DNA of 64,000 nucleotides from the NCBI RefSeq assembly GCF_028682475.1, contig NZ_JANHLE010000001.1:248001-312000 (forward strand), written 5' to 3'. Below, one piece after another: positions 1 to 7,814 of the stretch (position 1 is the first letter of the stretch; the number at the start of each line of letters is the position of its first letter). The notes under the pieces were generated by a model, which was given only the letters and a program-made list of their open reading frames with translations, did no database searches and had not been told where the DNA came from. The DNA is from Pseudomonas putida. GTDB taxonomy: Bacteria; Pseudomonadota; Gammaproteobacteria; Pseudomonadales; Pseudomonadaceae. The position numbers and the translations under genes are program-made.

Positions 1-358
1 CGGTGATGAAGCCGCGCACGCTGTAATTGAGGAAGGTCAGGCCCCCGAAGTTGTTCTGCCGACTCACCCCGCCAGCGAAATCCAGGGCGCGGTCGATACG
101 GGTACTGTTGAGGTCTTCGAGCACCTGGCTCGGCACCACGGCGATGCTCTGGGGGGTGTCGCGGATATCGGTGTCGGTCTTGGTCGCGGTGCTAGAGCGA
201 TTGGCGCGATAGCCTTGCACCGGACCTGTGGCGGACTCTTCGAAACGGCGCTCGCTGACGGTCAGAGTATCGAGCAATACGGGCTCGGCAGCTGCAGCGG
301 GTAGCGTCAGCAATGAGGCAGACAGGCCGAGGGATAACTTTCCTAGAGGGTAGTTCAT
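1..358 (-). CDS. TonB-dependent siderophore receptor, N-terminal part (runs off the window)
   Basis: The ATG at 358 is preceded by TAAGGAG, and the frame is open to the window edge, giving 119 codons. The protein starts with a signal peptide (hydrophobic stretch, then AAAAEP near residue 25). A signalling-extension-like stretch follows, then a plug domain with DTPQSIAVVPSQVLEDL and GGVSRQNNFGG. These are hallmarks of TonB-dependent outer-membrane receptors of the siderophore type. The barrel is outside the window, so the substrate cannot be judged. It is downstream of the ABC genes on the same strand, separated by a REP pair. It may supply outer-membrane uptake for the same substrate, but that is inference. 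Confidence 0.85.
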   Translation of the reverse strand, partial: MNYPLGKLSLGLSASLLTLPAAAAEPVLLDTLTVSERRFEESATGPVQGYRANRSSTATKTDTDIRDTPQSIAVVPSQVLEDLNSTRIDRALDFAGGVSRQNNFGGLTFLNYSVRGFIT

Positions 359-428
359 GGGGGCTCCTTATTGTTATGTAATAACATAACAATAAATAGA
401 ACCATTTCAAAATAGTTAGCATCCTTAT

Positions 429-490
429 CGCGGGGCAAGCCCGCTCCCACAAGGGCGATTCAGCCTTGTGGGAGCGGGCCTGCCCCGCAA
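429..490. repeat. Paired REP element
   Basis: Two inverted copies of the Pseudomonas REP core (CGGGGCAAGCCCGCTCCCAC and its near complement) face each other around a short loop. They can form a long hairpin between the ABC permease and the TonB receptor gene. Confidence 0.85.
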
Positions 491-497
491 TCACACT

Positions 498-1253
498 TCA
501 GGCATGCACCCAGCGCCGATGCAAGCCACGCGCCAGTGCATCGAGCATGAACCCCAGCACCCCGATCAACAGCACCATGGCCATCAATTCCGAATACGCC
601 AGACGATCACGGGTATCGAGGATGAAGTACCCCAACCCGGCACTGACCCCGAGCATTTCGCACGGCACCAGCACGATCCACAGGATGCCAATCGCCAGGC
701 GCACACCGGTCAGCACATGGCCTATCACCCCGGGAATAATCACCTTGCGCAGGGTCTCCCAACGGGTGGCGCTGAGGCTGCGGCTCAGTTGCAGCCAGCG
801 CGGGTCGAGCTGACGCACTCCGGCTGCGGTATTGAGCAGGATCGGCCACAACGCGGCAAAGGCCAGGAGGAAGTAGATCGGCTGGTCGCCCACGCCCATC
901 AGCATCACCACTATCGGCATCCACGACAGCGGCGAGATCATGCGCAGGAACTGGAACGCCGGAGAAGTCGCCGACTCCAGATGGCGATAGCTGCCCACCA
1001 GCAAGCCCAGCGGCACACCCATCATCAATGCCAGCAGCAGACCGATCAGAATCCGTTTGAGGCTGACCCAGACATGCTCGTAGACCTCGCCCTGCCCCAG
1101 CAGCTCGATCAGGCTGGCGAAGGTGGCCTGAGGCGAGAAACGCGCCGACAGACCATCAACCTCGCCGAACAGGTGCACACCCAACCACCACAGCAGTAGC
1201 AGCCCGAGCAAGCCGGCAGCCCCCAGGGTGCCATGCAATACATGCTTACCCAT
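498..1253 (-). CDS. ABC transporter permease, NitT/TauT (SsuC/TauC) type
   Basis: This 251-residue protein has about six hydrophobic segments. The EAA-type loop that contacts the ATPase is visible around residues 165-190 (WETLRKVIIPGVIGHVLTG). Length and layout fit the nitrate/sulfonate/taurine permease family. The start codon touches the stop of the binding-protein gene at 1253, so the two are translationally coupled. It is the third part of one importer with the genes at 1253-2452 and 2418-3266. The substrate is unknown; an organosulfur compound is plausible because of the flavin- and AhpD-type genes in the operon. Confidence 0.88.
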   Translation of the reverse strand: MGKHVLHGTLGAAGLLGLLLLWWLGVHLFGEVDGLSARFSPQATFASLIELLGQGEVYEHVWVSLKRILIGLLLALMMGVPLGLLVGSYRHLESATSPAFQFLRMISPLSWMPIVVMLMGVGDQPIYFLLAFAALWPILLNTAAGVRQLDPRWLQLSRSLSATRWETLRKVIIPGVIGHVLTGVRLAIGILWIVLVPCEMLGVSAGLGYFILDTRDRLAYSELMAMVLLIGVLGFMLDALARGLHRRWVHA

Positions 1254-2452
1254 CAGATCGCAAACTCCTCGCTGCGCTCGAAGCTGTCCGGCAAGCCGAA
1301 AGCCTTGAGCCCACCCACTGCTTCGATACTGTTACGCACAAACCGGTCATCCACCAGGTCACGGGCGGTCTGTTGCGGGTCGAGGCCAGCAAGGAAGCCC
1401 TTCTCACCTTCAATCAGGGTGTTCTGCAAGCGACGCACCAGTTCCTCGGTGTAGCTGGGGAACGGATACGGCTGAAAGTCGATACGCTTTTCATCCCACT
1501 GCGCATGCTGGATCGCGCCACTGGCAATGTAAGCCGCACGGTCATCGGCAGACGGTGCCAGCACCTGACTCAACACCTGCGGGGTATGCGGGGTGTAGCG
1601 GTTAGGGCCGGCCTTGGACAGCAAGGCGGCGGCTTCGGCACGGTGATCGCGGGTCCACAACTGGGCCTTGACGATGGCGTTGACCACCTTCTGCGACCAC
1701 TCCGGGCGGTTGTTCAGGTCATGTTCGTGCATGAACACCACACAGCAGGCATGGTTGCGCCAGATGTCACCGGTAAAACGCTGCACGCGACCGACCTTGA
1801 GGTCTTCGGCCAGGGCATTGAACGGCTCGGCGACGATGTAACCGGCGATGCGTTTGCTGGCCAGGGCCGGCGGCATGTCCGACGGCGGCAGTACCACCAG
1901 GTTGACCTCGTTGGCGGCTAACTGCGCAGTGGTCGGCTTCGACACCGGCGTCAGGCCATGGTCGCGGAACAGTTGCTGCACCACCACGTTGTGAATCGAA
2001 TACCAGAACGGAATTGCCACGCTCTGCCCGCCCAGCTGCTTGACCTCGGTGATTCCCGGGGCCACGGTCAGGCCCGAGCCGCCGACATGGTTCCAGGCCA
2101 CTACCTTGGCCGGCACCTTGCTGCCATAGCGCGCCCAGACCGTCATCGGCGAGAGCAGATGAATGACGTTGACCTGGCCGGAGATGAACGCCTCGATCAC
2201 CTGCGCCCAGCTGCGCAGCAGCACCGGCCGCTCGGCCTTGATGCCTTCAGCTTCGAACAGGCCATTGTTGTGGGCCACCAGCAACGGCGTGGCGTCGGTG
2301 ATCGGCAGGTAGCCGATGCGCACCGGAGCGTCCGGATCGCTGGCCGCACGCGCCTGCAAGCTGTTCAGCAGCGGCATGGCACCACCGGCCGTCAGCAAGG
2401 CACTGAGTTTGATGAAGTCACGACGAGTGTGAGTGAAGTCGTCCAGGCACAT
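1253..2452 (-). CDS. ABC transporter substrate-binding protein, NitT/TauT family, Tat-exported
   Basis: The protein is 399 residues. A twin-arginine motif (RRDFIK, R10-R11) is followed by a hydrophobic segment and an A-R-A-A cleavage region near residue 36, so export by Tat is predicted. The body carries NMT1/SsuA-like features: PVRIGYLPITDATPLLVA, then FISGQVNVIHLLSPM and FKTELE-like C-terminal helices. The start overlaps the upstream ATPase gene by 35 bases, has a good GGAG at 7 bases, and is needed to keep the Tat motif. It probably captures the importer's ligand in the periplasm. Confidence 0.88.
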   Translation of the reverse strand: MCLDDFTHTRRDFIKLSALLTAGGAMPLLNSLQARAASDPDAPVRIGYLPITDATPLLVAHNNGLFEAEGIKAERPVLLRSWAQVIEAFISGQVNVIHLLSPMTVWARYGSKVPAKVVAWNHVGGSGLTVAPGITEVKQLGGQSVAIPFWYSIHNVVVQQLFRDHGLTPVSKPTTAQLAANEVNLVVLPPSDMPPALASKRIAGYIVAEPFNALAEDLKVGRVQRFTGDIWRNHACCVVFMHEHDLNNRPEWSQKVVNAIVKAQLWTRDHRAEAAALLSKAGPNRYTPHTPQVLSQVLAPSADDRAAYIASGAIQHAQWDEKRIDFQPYPFPSYTEELVRRLQNTLIEGEKGFLAGLDPQQTARDLVDDRFVRNSIEAVGGLKAFGLPDSFERSEEFAI

Positions 2453-3266
2453 GGGCAGTCTCCGAGGGCAGCGGCAAGGGTTCAGAAGTAGGTTCAGGAG
2501 TGCGGCTGGCCCGCCGAAGGGTTTTGAGGATGTCGATACGCAGCGCGCCCAGTTCTTCGACCCGCTGCTCGCGTGGTTGCGGCAAGTCGATGTGCCATTG
2601 GCCGAGGGTGCGCGCCGGGTGGTTGCCCAGTAGCAACACGCGATCGGACAACAGCAAGGCTTCGTCGATATCGTGGGTGATCAGGATCGCCGCGGTGTTG
2701 TGCCGGGCGATCAATTGCAGCAGCAATTGCTGCATGTCGGCGCGGGTCACTTCATCCAGCGCGCCGAAGGGTTCATCGAGCAACAGCACTTGCGGCTGAC
2801 GCGCCAGGCAGCGGGCCAGCGCGGTACGCTGAGCCATGCCCCCGGAGAGCTGCGCCGGGTACTGCTCACGGGCGTGCTGCAAACCCACTGCCTCAATGGC
2901 GTGATCGATCCGCGCGCGACGTTCGCTGGCCGCAAGTTTGGGCTGACGGGCGAAATCGAGGCCGAAGGCGACGTTCTTCTCCAGGCTCAGCCAAGGCAAC
3001 AGGCTGGGGTCCTGGAACGCTACCGCCAGGCGCGGATGCGGCCCCTGCAGCGGTTCACCGAGCAGGCTGACGCTGCCACTGCGCGCCTGCTGCAGACCGG
3101 CCAGCACCCGCAACAGGCTCGACTTGCCGACACCACTGGGGCCGAGGATGGTGATCACCTCCCCCGGTGCCAGTTGCAGGTCGAAGTCTTCCAGCACGCT
3201 TTGCCAGCCTTGTTCACGCGGGTAACCGAGACTGATCCCGCGGGCTTCAAGCAACACTTGCGTCAT
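2418..3266 (-). CDS. ABC transporter ATP-binding protein, NitT/TauT (SsuB/TauB) type
   Basis: The 282-residue protein has all the ATPase motifs: Walker A GPSGVGKS at 42-49, Q-loop Q85, signature LSGGM at 140-144, Walker B LLLDEP at 161-166 and switch histidine H198. A proline/serine-rich tail of about 30 residues follows residue 250. It overlaps the acyl-CoA-dehydrogenase-like gene by 4 bases (ATGA) and the binding-protein gene by 35 bases. This is tight operon packing and supports one importer. Confidence 0.92.
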   Translation of the reverse strand: MTQVLLEARGISLGYPREQGWQSVLEDFDLQLAPGEVITILGPSGVGKSSLLRVLAGLQQARSGSVSLLGEPLQGPHPRLAVAFQDPSLLPWLSLEKNVAFGLDFARQPKLAASERRARIDHAIEAVGLQHAREQYPAQLSGGMAQRTALARCLARQPQVLLLDEPFGALDEVTRADMQQLLLQLIARHNTAAILITHDIDEALLLSDRVLLLGNHPARTLGQWHIDLPQPREQRVEELGALRIDILKTLRRASRTPEPTSEPLPLPSETAHVPGRLHSHSS

Positions 3267-4324
3267 GCTGTCGACGCCTGGCGTTGCAGCTCGGCGCGTA
3301 ACTGCACCAGGCTGGGGGTGACAATCGGCACGAATGCCGACTCGCGCCAGCGCCGCGCGAAACCTGCGCCATAGGCGCTCAGGTAGGCCTTGCCACCGCT
3401 GGCCTGCAACTCCAACTGCACGGCATCGGCAGCCGTCTCGGCCAAGGTGATGCGCAACTTGAACAAGGCGGCGGGCTGGGTCAGGAAGCGAGCATCAAGC
3501 AAGCCCTTTTTCAATTCGGCGACGGTGTTTTCCAGGCGCTCGCGCAACACACTCAAGGCCTCGCCGAGGAACGAACGCATACCTTGCAGATGGCTTTCCA
3601 CTTCGTTCAACGAGCGCCGGGCCAGGCCGATGGCCATGCCACATTGCAACCCCAGGAACGAAGGGCGAACCGCAGGCAGAAACTGCTTGGCGTTCTCGTG
3701 CAGCAGCCAGTCACGACTGATGGCGACCTGCTCGAAATTCAACGCCGCCGTGTTGCTCGATTGCAGCCCCATCAGTTGCAGGTCGTCCGAGCGGGTGAGC
3801 CCGGCGGCATTATCCGGGATCGCCAGCACGAACGGTGAAGCGCCCTCTTCTTCAATCGCTGCCGCCACGACAAAACCACCCTTGCGCAGGTTGGTGACCC
3901 AGAACAGGCGACCGTCGAGGGTCCAGCCCTGCGCATCGGCAAGGCCTTTGACTTGCAGGGCCTCGATGCCGGACAGGTACTTCATGGCGTTGGACAGCCC
4001 GGTAGCACCCGCCAGTTCGCCGCTCAACAGCTTCGGCAACAAGCGCTCGCGCAAGGCGGTATTGGGACTGTGCAGCAGGTATTCGATAAAGGCGCGCTGG
4101 CCCCAGAATACGAAGGCAGCAGCCAGGGAATGGCTGGCAACGTTGGCCACGGTTTCCACCGCGTCGGCGACCGTGCCGCCACTGCCGCCCAGGGTTTCGT
4201 CGATACCGACGCGCAACACCTGCGCCGCGGCCAACTGCCCCAGCACTGCCTGCGGGTCGCAGTGGCCCAGATCGAGGGCTTCGGCCTCGGCATCCAGCCA
4301 GGTGACCAATGCAGGATCGAGCAT
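3263..4324 (-). CDS. Acyl-CoA dehydrogenase-like flavoprotein (SfnB/DszC-type relative)
   Basis: The 353-residue protein has the acyl-CoA dehydrogenase fold order: an N-terminal helical domain, a middle beta domain (GATGLSNAMKYLSG, then GWTLDGRLFWVTN) and a C-terminal helical domain (LGLQCGMAIGLARRSL). The family includes true acyl-CoA dehydrogenases and flavin-dependent monooxygenases acting on organosulfur compounds. An AAAGGAG site lies just upstream, at the edge of a terminator-like hairpin. Co-transcription with a NitT/TauT importer favours a scavenging oxidoreductase over fatty-acid oxidation. The exact reaction is not readable from sequence. Confidence 0.8.
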   Translation of the reverse strand: MLDPALVTWLDAEAEALDLGHCDPQAVLGQLAAAQVLRVGIDETLGGSGGTVADAVETVANVASHSLAAAFVFWGQRAFIEYLLHSPNTALRERLLPKLLSGELAGATGLSNAMKYLSGIEALQVKGLADAQGWTLDGRLFWVTNLRKGGFVVAAAIEEEGASPFVLAIPDNAAGLTRSDDLQLMGLQSSNTAALNFEQVAISRDWLLHENAKQFLPAVRPSFLGLQCGMAIGLARRSLNEVESHLQGMRSFLGEALSVLRERLENTVAELKKGLLDARFLTQPAALFKLRITLAETAADAVQLELQASGGKAYLSAYGAGFARRWRESAFVPIVTPSLVQLRAELQRQASTA

Positions 4325-4337
4325 AGCGTTTACTCCT

Positions 4338-4365
4338 TTAAAAAAGCGCCAGCCTGCGCTGGCGC
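4338..4365 (-). terminator. Rho-independent terminator-like hairpin
   Basis: On the minus strand GCGCCAGC and GCTGGCGC flank a 4-base loop and are followed by a T-run. The hairpin lies between the CMD-like gene and the next operon gene, so it may attenuate rather than fully stop transcription. Confidence 0.75.
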
Positions 4366-4375
4366 CAAGGGTTCA

Positions 4376-4933
4376 TTATGCCGAAGGCTGCCAGCGGTAC
4401 TTGCTCAGCTCGTCATTGAGCGGCGTCTGGGCGAACACATTAGCAAAGTTGCACAGGGTGGCGAGGCTTACACCGAGAATCACTTCCAGGGCGTGACCTT
4501 CGCCATAGCCGGCCTCACGGAAGGCGCTGTAACCGGCATCGCTGACGTTGCCACGGGTCGCGATCACTTCACGGGTAAACGCGGCCAGGGCTTCGAGTTT
4601 TTCCTGCGGCAGTTCGCCGCGGGCACGCAGGGCGTCGACCACCTCGTGCGGCAGCTTGGCCTTGTTCAGCGCCACGGCGGTGTGGCCGGCCACGCAGAAG
4701 TCGCAGCCGTGATTGGTGGCGGCCACCAGCTGCACCACTTCGCGCTCGGCCAGGCTCAGCTCGGCCTTGCCGTTGAGGGCCGAAACGGTGACGTAGGTTT
4801 CCAGCGCGGCCGGGGCATTGGCCAGCACGCCGAGCAGGTTGGGAATGAAGCCCGAGTTCTTCTGGGCGTTTTCCAGGAAAGGACGAGCGGCTTCAGGGGC
4901 GCTTTGCAGCGTGTGTAGAGTAACGCGCGACAT
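4376..4933 (-). CDS. Carboxymuconolactone decarboxylase / AhpD-like protein
   Basis: The 185-residue protein carries the AhpD-type redox motif C77-D-F-C80 followed by H84 (CDFCVAGH). An upstream glutamate-rich helix and the usual all-helical pattern of the CMD family are present. Such proteins are thiol peroxidase or decarboxylase relatives, often of unknown substrate. It is the first gene of the minus-strand unit and is divergent from an AraC regulator. Its pairing with an acyl-CoA-dehydrogenase-like gene recurs in organosulfur and xenobiotic clusters. The active-site residues are intact. Confidence 0.87.
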   Translation of the reverse strand: MSRVTLHTLQSAPEAARPFLENAQKNSGFIPNLLGVLANAPAALETYVTVSALNGKAELSLAEREVVQLVAATNHGCDFCVAGHTAVALNKAKLPHEVVDALRARGELPQEKLEALAAFTREVIATRGNVSDAGYSAFREAGYGEGHALEVILGVSLATLCNFANVFAQTPLNDELSKYRWQPSA

Positions 4934-5038
4934 GGAGTGGACTCCTGCATACTAGGGTGTCACACAAGTCTGTTGGTTATAAGAAATACCTTCCATATTC
5001 TAGAGTCGTTATTACTTGCTTCTGAGTCTTTCCGTTAG

Positions 5039-5950
5039 ATGATTTCCTCCAGCCCGCTTGTCGATTGGTTATTAGAAAGCCTTGAGCTAGACGCCCGCCT
5101 GTTCCATGTCGGGCGTTATTGCGGTGGCTGGCACGCCAGCACCCAGGGCCTGGCGCGGGCCAGTTTTCACCTGGTGGTGCAGGGGCATTGCTGGCTGCAC
5201 ATCGCTGGCCAGCCCCAGGCCGTTGCCCTTGAAGCAGGTGATGCGGTGTTCCTGCTGCGCGACCTTGAGTACCGGCTGTCTGGCACGGCTGACTGCGAAC
5301 TGGCCCGCCAGCAACCGCGCATGGCCATGTTGCCGCTGGACAACGGCGCCAGTGACGGCGTCGGCCTGGTGTGCGGGTTCTTTCATTTCCAGCCGGGCCT
5401 GTCGTCGCTGATCATCGAAGGCCTGCCCGACTGGTTGATCCTGCGCGCCGGCGACCCGGCCCTGAGCGCTGCCACGGCGCTGTTCGAGCTGATCCTTGCC
5501 GAGTGCCAGCGCCAGCCTGCGCCGTCTTCGGCCTTGCTCGAACGCCTGAGCCATTTGCTGTTTCTCTACGTGCTGCGCCAGCAAGTCCAGGCAGACTTGC
5601 CCATGGGCGGCCTGGTGTCGCTGGCCCGCCACCCGCAGTTCGCCGCCCTGGTCGAGCAGTTGATCGAACACCCCGAACAGCCCTGGCCACTGGAAAGCAT
5701 GGCCGCCTGCACCGGGCTGTCGCGCTCGGCCTTCTTCAAGCGTTTCAGCGAACTGGCCGGACAGTCCCCCGGACAAGTACTGCTGGCCCTGCGCATGCGC
5801 CATGCCTGCCGCTTGCTCAAAGCCCACAACACTGTCGAGCAGGTGTGCGCAGCCGTTGGTTACCAGTCCATCGCTGCCTTCACCCGCGCCTTCAGCAAGG
5901 CCATGGGCGTGCAGCCGGGTGCCTACCGACGCCAGCATGAAGGGCGCTGA
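5039..5950 (+). CDS. AraC-family regulator with N-terminal cupin domain
   Basis: The 303-residue protein has an N-terminal cupin-type sensor (HLVVQGHCWLHIAG, then LEAGDAVFLLRDLEY). Two helix-turn-helix motifs follow in the last 90 residues (MAACTGLSRSAFFKRFSELAG and VCAAVGYQSIAAFTRAFSKAMG). This architecture matches AraC regulators with a cupin_6-like domain. It is transcribed away from the CMD-like gene and probably controls that operon from the shared 105-base intergenic region. The ligand is unknown. Confidence 0.88.
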   Translation: MISSSPLVDWLLESLELDARLFHVGRYCGGWHASTQGLARASFHLVVQGHCWLHIAGQPQAVALEAGDAVFLLRDLEYRLSGTADCELARQQPRMAMLPLDNGASDGVGLVCGFFHFQPGLSSLIIEGLPDWLILRAGDPALSAATALFELILAECQRQPAPSSALLERLSHLLFLYVLRQQVQADLPMGGLVSLARHPQFAALVEQLIEHPEQPWPLESMAACTGLSRSAFFKRFSELAGQSPGQVLLALRMRHACRLLKAHNTVEQVCAAVGYQSIAAFTRAFSKAMGVQPGAYRRQHEGR

Positions 5951-6090
5951 GGCAAACAGCGTGCGGTAATCGAACACAAGCGAACTTAAGCCCTCAAGTC
6001 CGGCTCGGCACACTCCGATAGCAGACCACCCACCGCCGATTGCTCGGTACAGCGTGGTGCTGATAACAATTAAAAAGGAGTTCTGCCTGC

Positions 6091-7716
6091 ATGTTCGCCG
6101 ACCTGAAAATTCGCACCGGAATGTTCTGGATACTGTCGCTGTTCAGTCTGACCCTGTTGTTCTCCACCGTCAGCGCCTGGCGCGCTGCGGTGGGTAGCGA
6201 TCAGCAGATCACCGAACTGGACCGCACCGCGCACCAGTCGGACCGGCTGAACAACGCCCTGCTGATGGCGATCCGCGCCAGCGTCAATGTCTCCTCCGGT
6301 TTTATCGACCAAAGCGGCGGCCAGCATGACAGCGCCAACAAACGCCTGGCGCTGTCTGCGCAGTTGATCGACAACAGCCGCAGCCTGCTCGACGAACTGC
6401 TCAGCCATGCCCAGGACCCCGCGCTCAAAGCCCTTGCCGTGGACCTGCAAAGCACCTTCGATGCCTACGCCCAGGCTGTGGCCGGACAACGCGAGGCAAC
6501 CCGGCAGAACGACCTGCAGCACTACTTCACTGGCACCACCGAGGCTGGCAACACCATGGCCCGCATGCAGGCCCTGCGCCAACAACTGGTGGCAGCATTG
6601 AGCGAGCGCAGCCAGCAGATCATGCTTGAATCCGAGCGCCGCTTGAACGCTGCCAAACTGCTGAGCCTGGCGCTGGTGGTGGTCACCCTGCTGCTCGCCG
6701 TGTTGTGCTGGAGCTTTATCGCCCGTCGCGTGCTGCGCCCGCTACTCGAGGCCAGCCAGCACTTTCAGCGTTTCGCCCAGGATGACTTGAGCGTGACCGT
6801 ACAAGTCACCCGCCGCGACGAGATCGGCGAGCTGTTCGCCAACCTTGCCCATATGCAACAAAGCCAGCGCGCCACCTTGAGCCAGTTCACCGGCTACGCC
6901 ACACAAGTGGCCCAGGCCGCCCAGGTGCTGGAAAACATCACCGAACAAAGCACCAACAGCCTGCGCCAGCAGGATCAGGAGCTGGAACAGGCCGCCACCG
7001 CCGTGACCGAAATGACCACCGCCGTGGAAGAAGTCGCGCGCAATGCCGTCACCACCTCACAAGCGGCCAATGCCTCCAACCAACTGGCCGAGCAAAGCCG
7101 TCAACAGGTCAGCGACAACCTCGATGGCACCCGCGCCATGGCCAGCGAAGTGCAGACCAGCAGTGAGCGCCTGCAACAGCTGGCCGGGCAGATCCGCGAC
7201 ATCGGCCAGGTGCTGGATGTGATCCGCTCGGTGTCTGAGCAAACCAACCTGCTGGCGCTCAATGCCGCGATCGAAGCGGCGCGTGCCGGGGAAGCCGGGC
7301 GTGGCTTTGCCGTGGTTGCGGATGAAGTACGCACCCTCGCCTACCGCACCCAGCAATCGACCCAGGAGATCGAGCAAATGATCGCCGGAGTGCAGCAGGG
7401 CACCGAAGCGGCGGTGGCTTCGATGCAAGCCAGCACCCAACGTGCGCAGTCGACTCTGGGCATCACCCAGGCGTCAGGTCAGGTGCTTGAGGGGATCTAC
7501 AGTGCTATCGGCCAGATCAACGAACGCAACCTGGTGATCGCCAGTGCAGCCGAAGAACAGGCGCAGGTGGCACGAGAGGTGGACCGTAATCTGCTGAACA
7601 TTCGTGAACTGTCGTCGCGCTCGGCGACCGGAGCACAGCAGACGCGGGAGGCCAGCCAGGCGTTGTCGGGGCTGGCTGCAGAGCTGACGGCGTTGGTGGC
7701 GCGGTTCAGGGTTTGA
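6091..7716 (+). CDS. Methyl-accepting chemotaxis protein
   Basis: The 541-residue receptor has a first membrane helix at about 11-31, a periplasmic four-helix-bundle-like sensor to about 187, a second membrane helix at about 188-210, a HAMP region and a cytoplasmic signalling coiled coil. The conserved hairpin tip ([20 protein letters not shown]) lies near residues 381-400. A strong AAAAAGGAG precedes the start. The C-terminus ends in FRV without a CheR-docking pentapeptide. It is monocistronic in appearance and its ligand cannot be inferred from the sensor sequence. Confidence 0.95.
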   Translation: MFADLKIRTGMFWILSLFSLTLLFSTVSAWRAAVGSDQQITELDRTAHQSDRLNNALLMAIRASVNVSSGFIDQSGGQHDSANKRLALSAQLIDNSRSLLDELLSHAQDPALKALAVDLQSTFDAYAQAVAGQREATRQNDLQHYFTGTTEAGNTMARMQALRQQLVAALSERSQQIMLESERRLNAAKLLSLALVVVTLLLAVLCWSFIARRVLRPLLEASQHFQRFAQDDLSVTVQVTRRDEIGELFANLAHMQQSQRATLSQFTGYATQVAQAAQVLENITEQSTNSLRQQDQELEQAATAVTEMTTAVEEVARNAVTTSQAANASNQLAEQSRQQVSDNLDGTRAMASEVQTSSERLQQLAGQIRDIGQVLDVIRSVSEQTNLLALNAAIEAARAGEAGRGFAVVADEVRTLAYRTQQSTQEIEQMIAGVQQGTEAAVASMQASTQRAQSTLGITQASGQVLEGIYSAIGQINERNLVIASAAEEQAQVAREVDRNLLNIRELSSRSATGAQQTREASQALSGLAAELTALVARFRV

Positions 7717-7814
7717 GCGATTGTGAGGGTGACTACCTGGTAATTTTGTCAGTTACCTGAACAATTACGACTGCCCATAATCGTCATGGTCCGACGCTCC
7801 TTTGCCAAGGTTCG

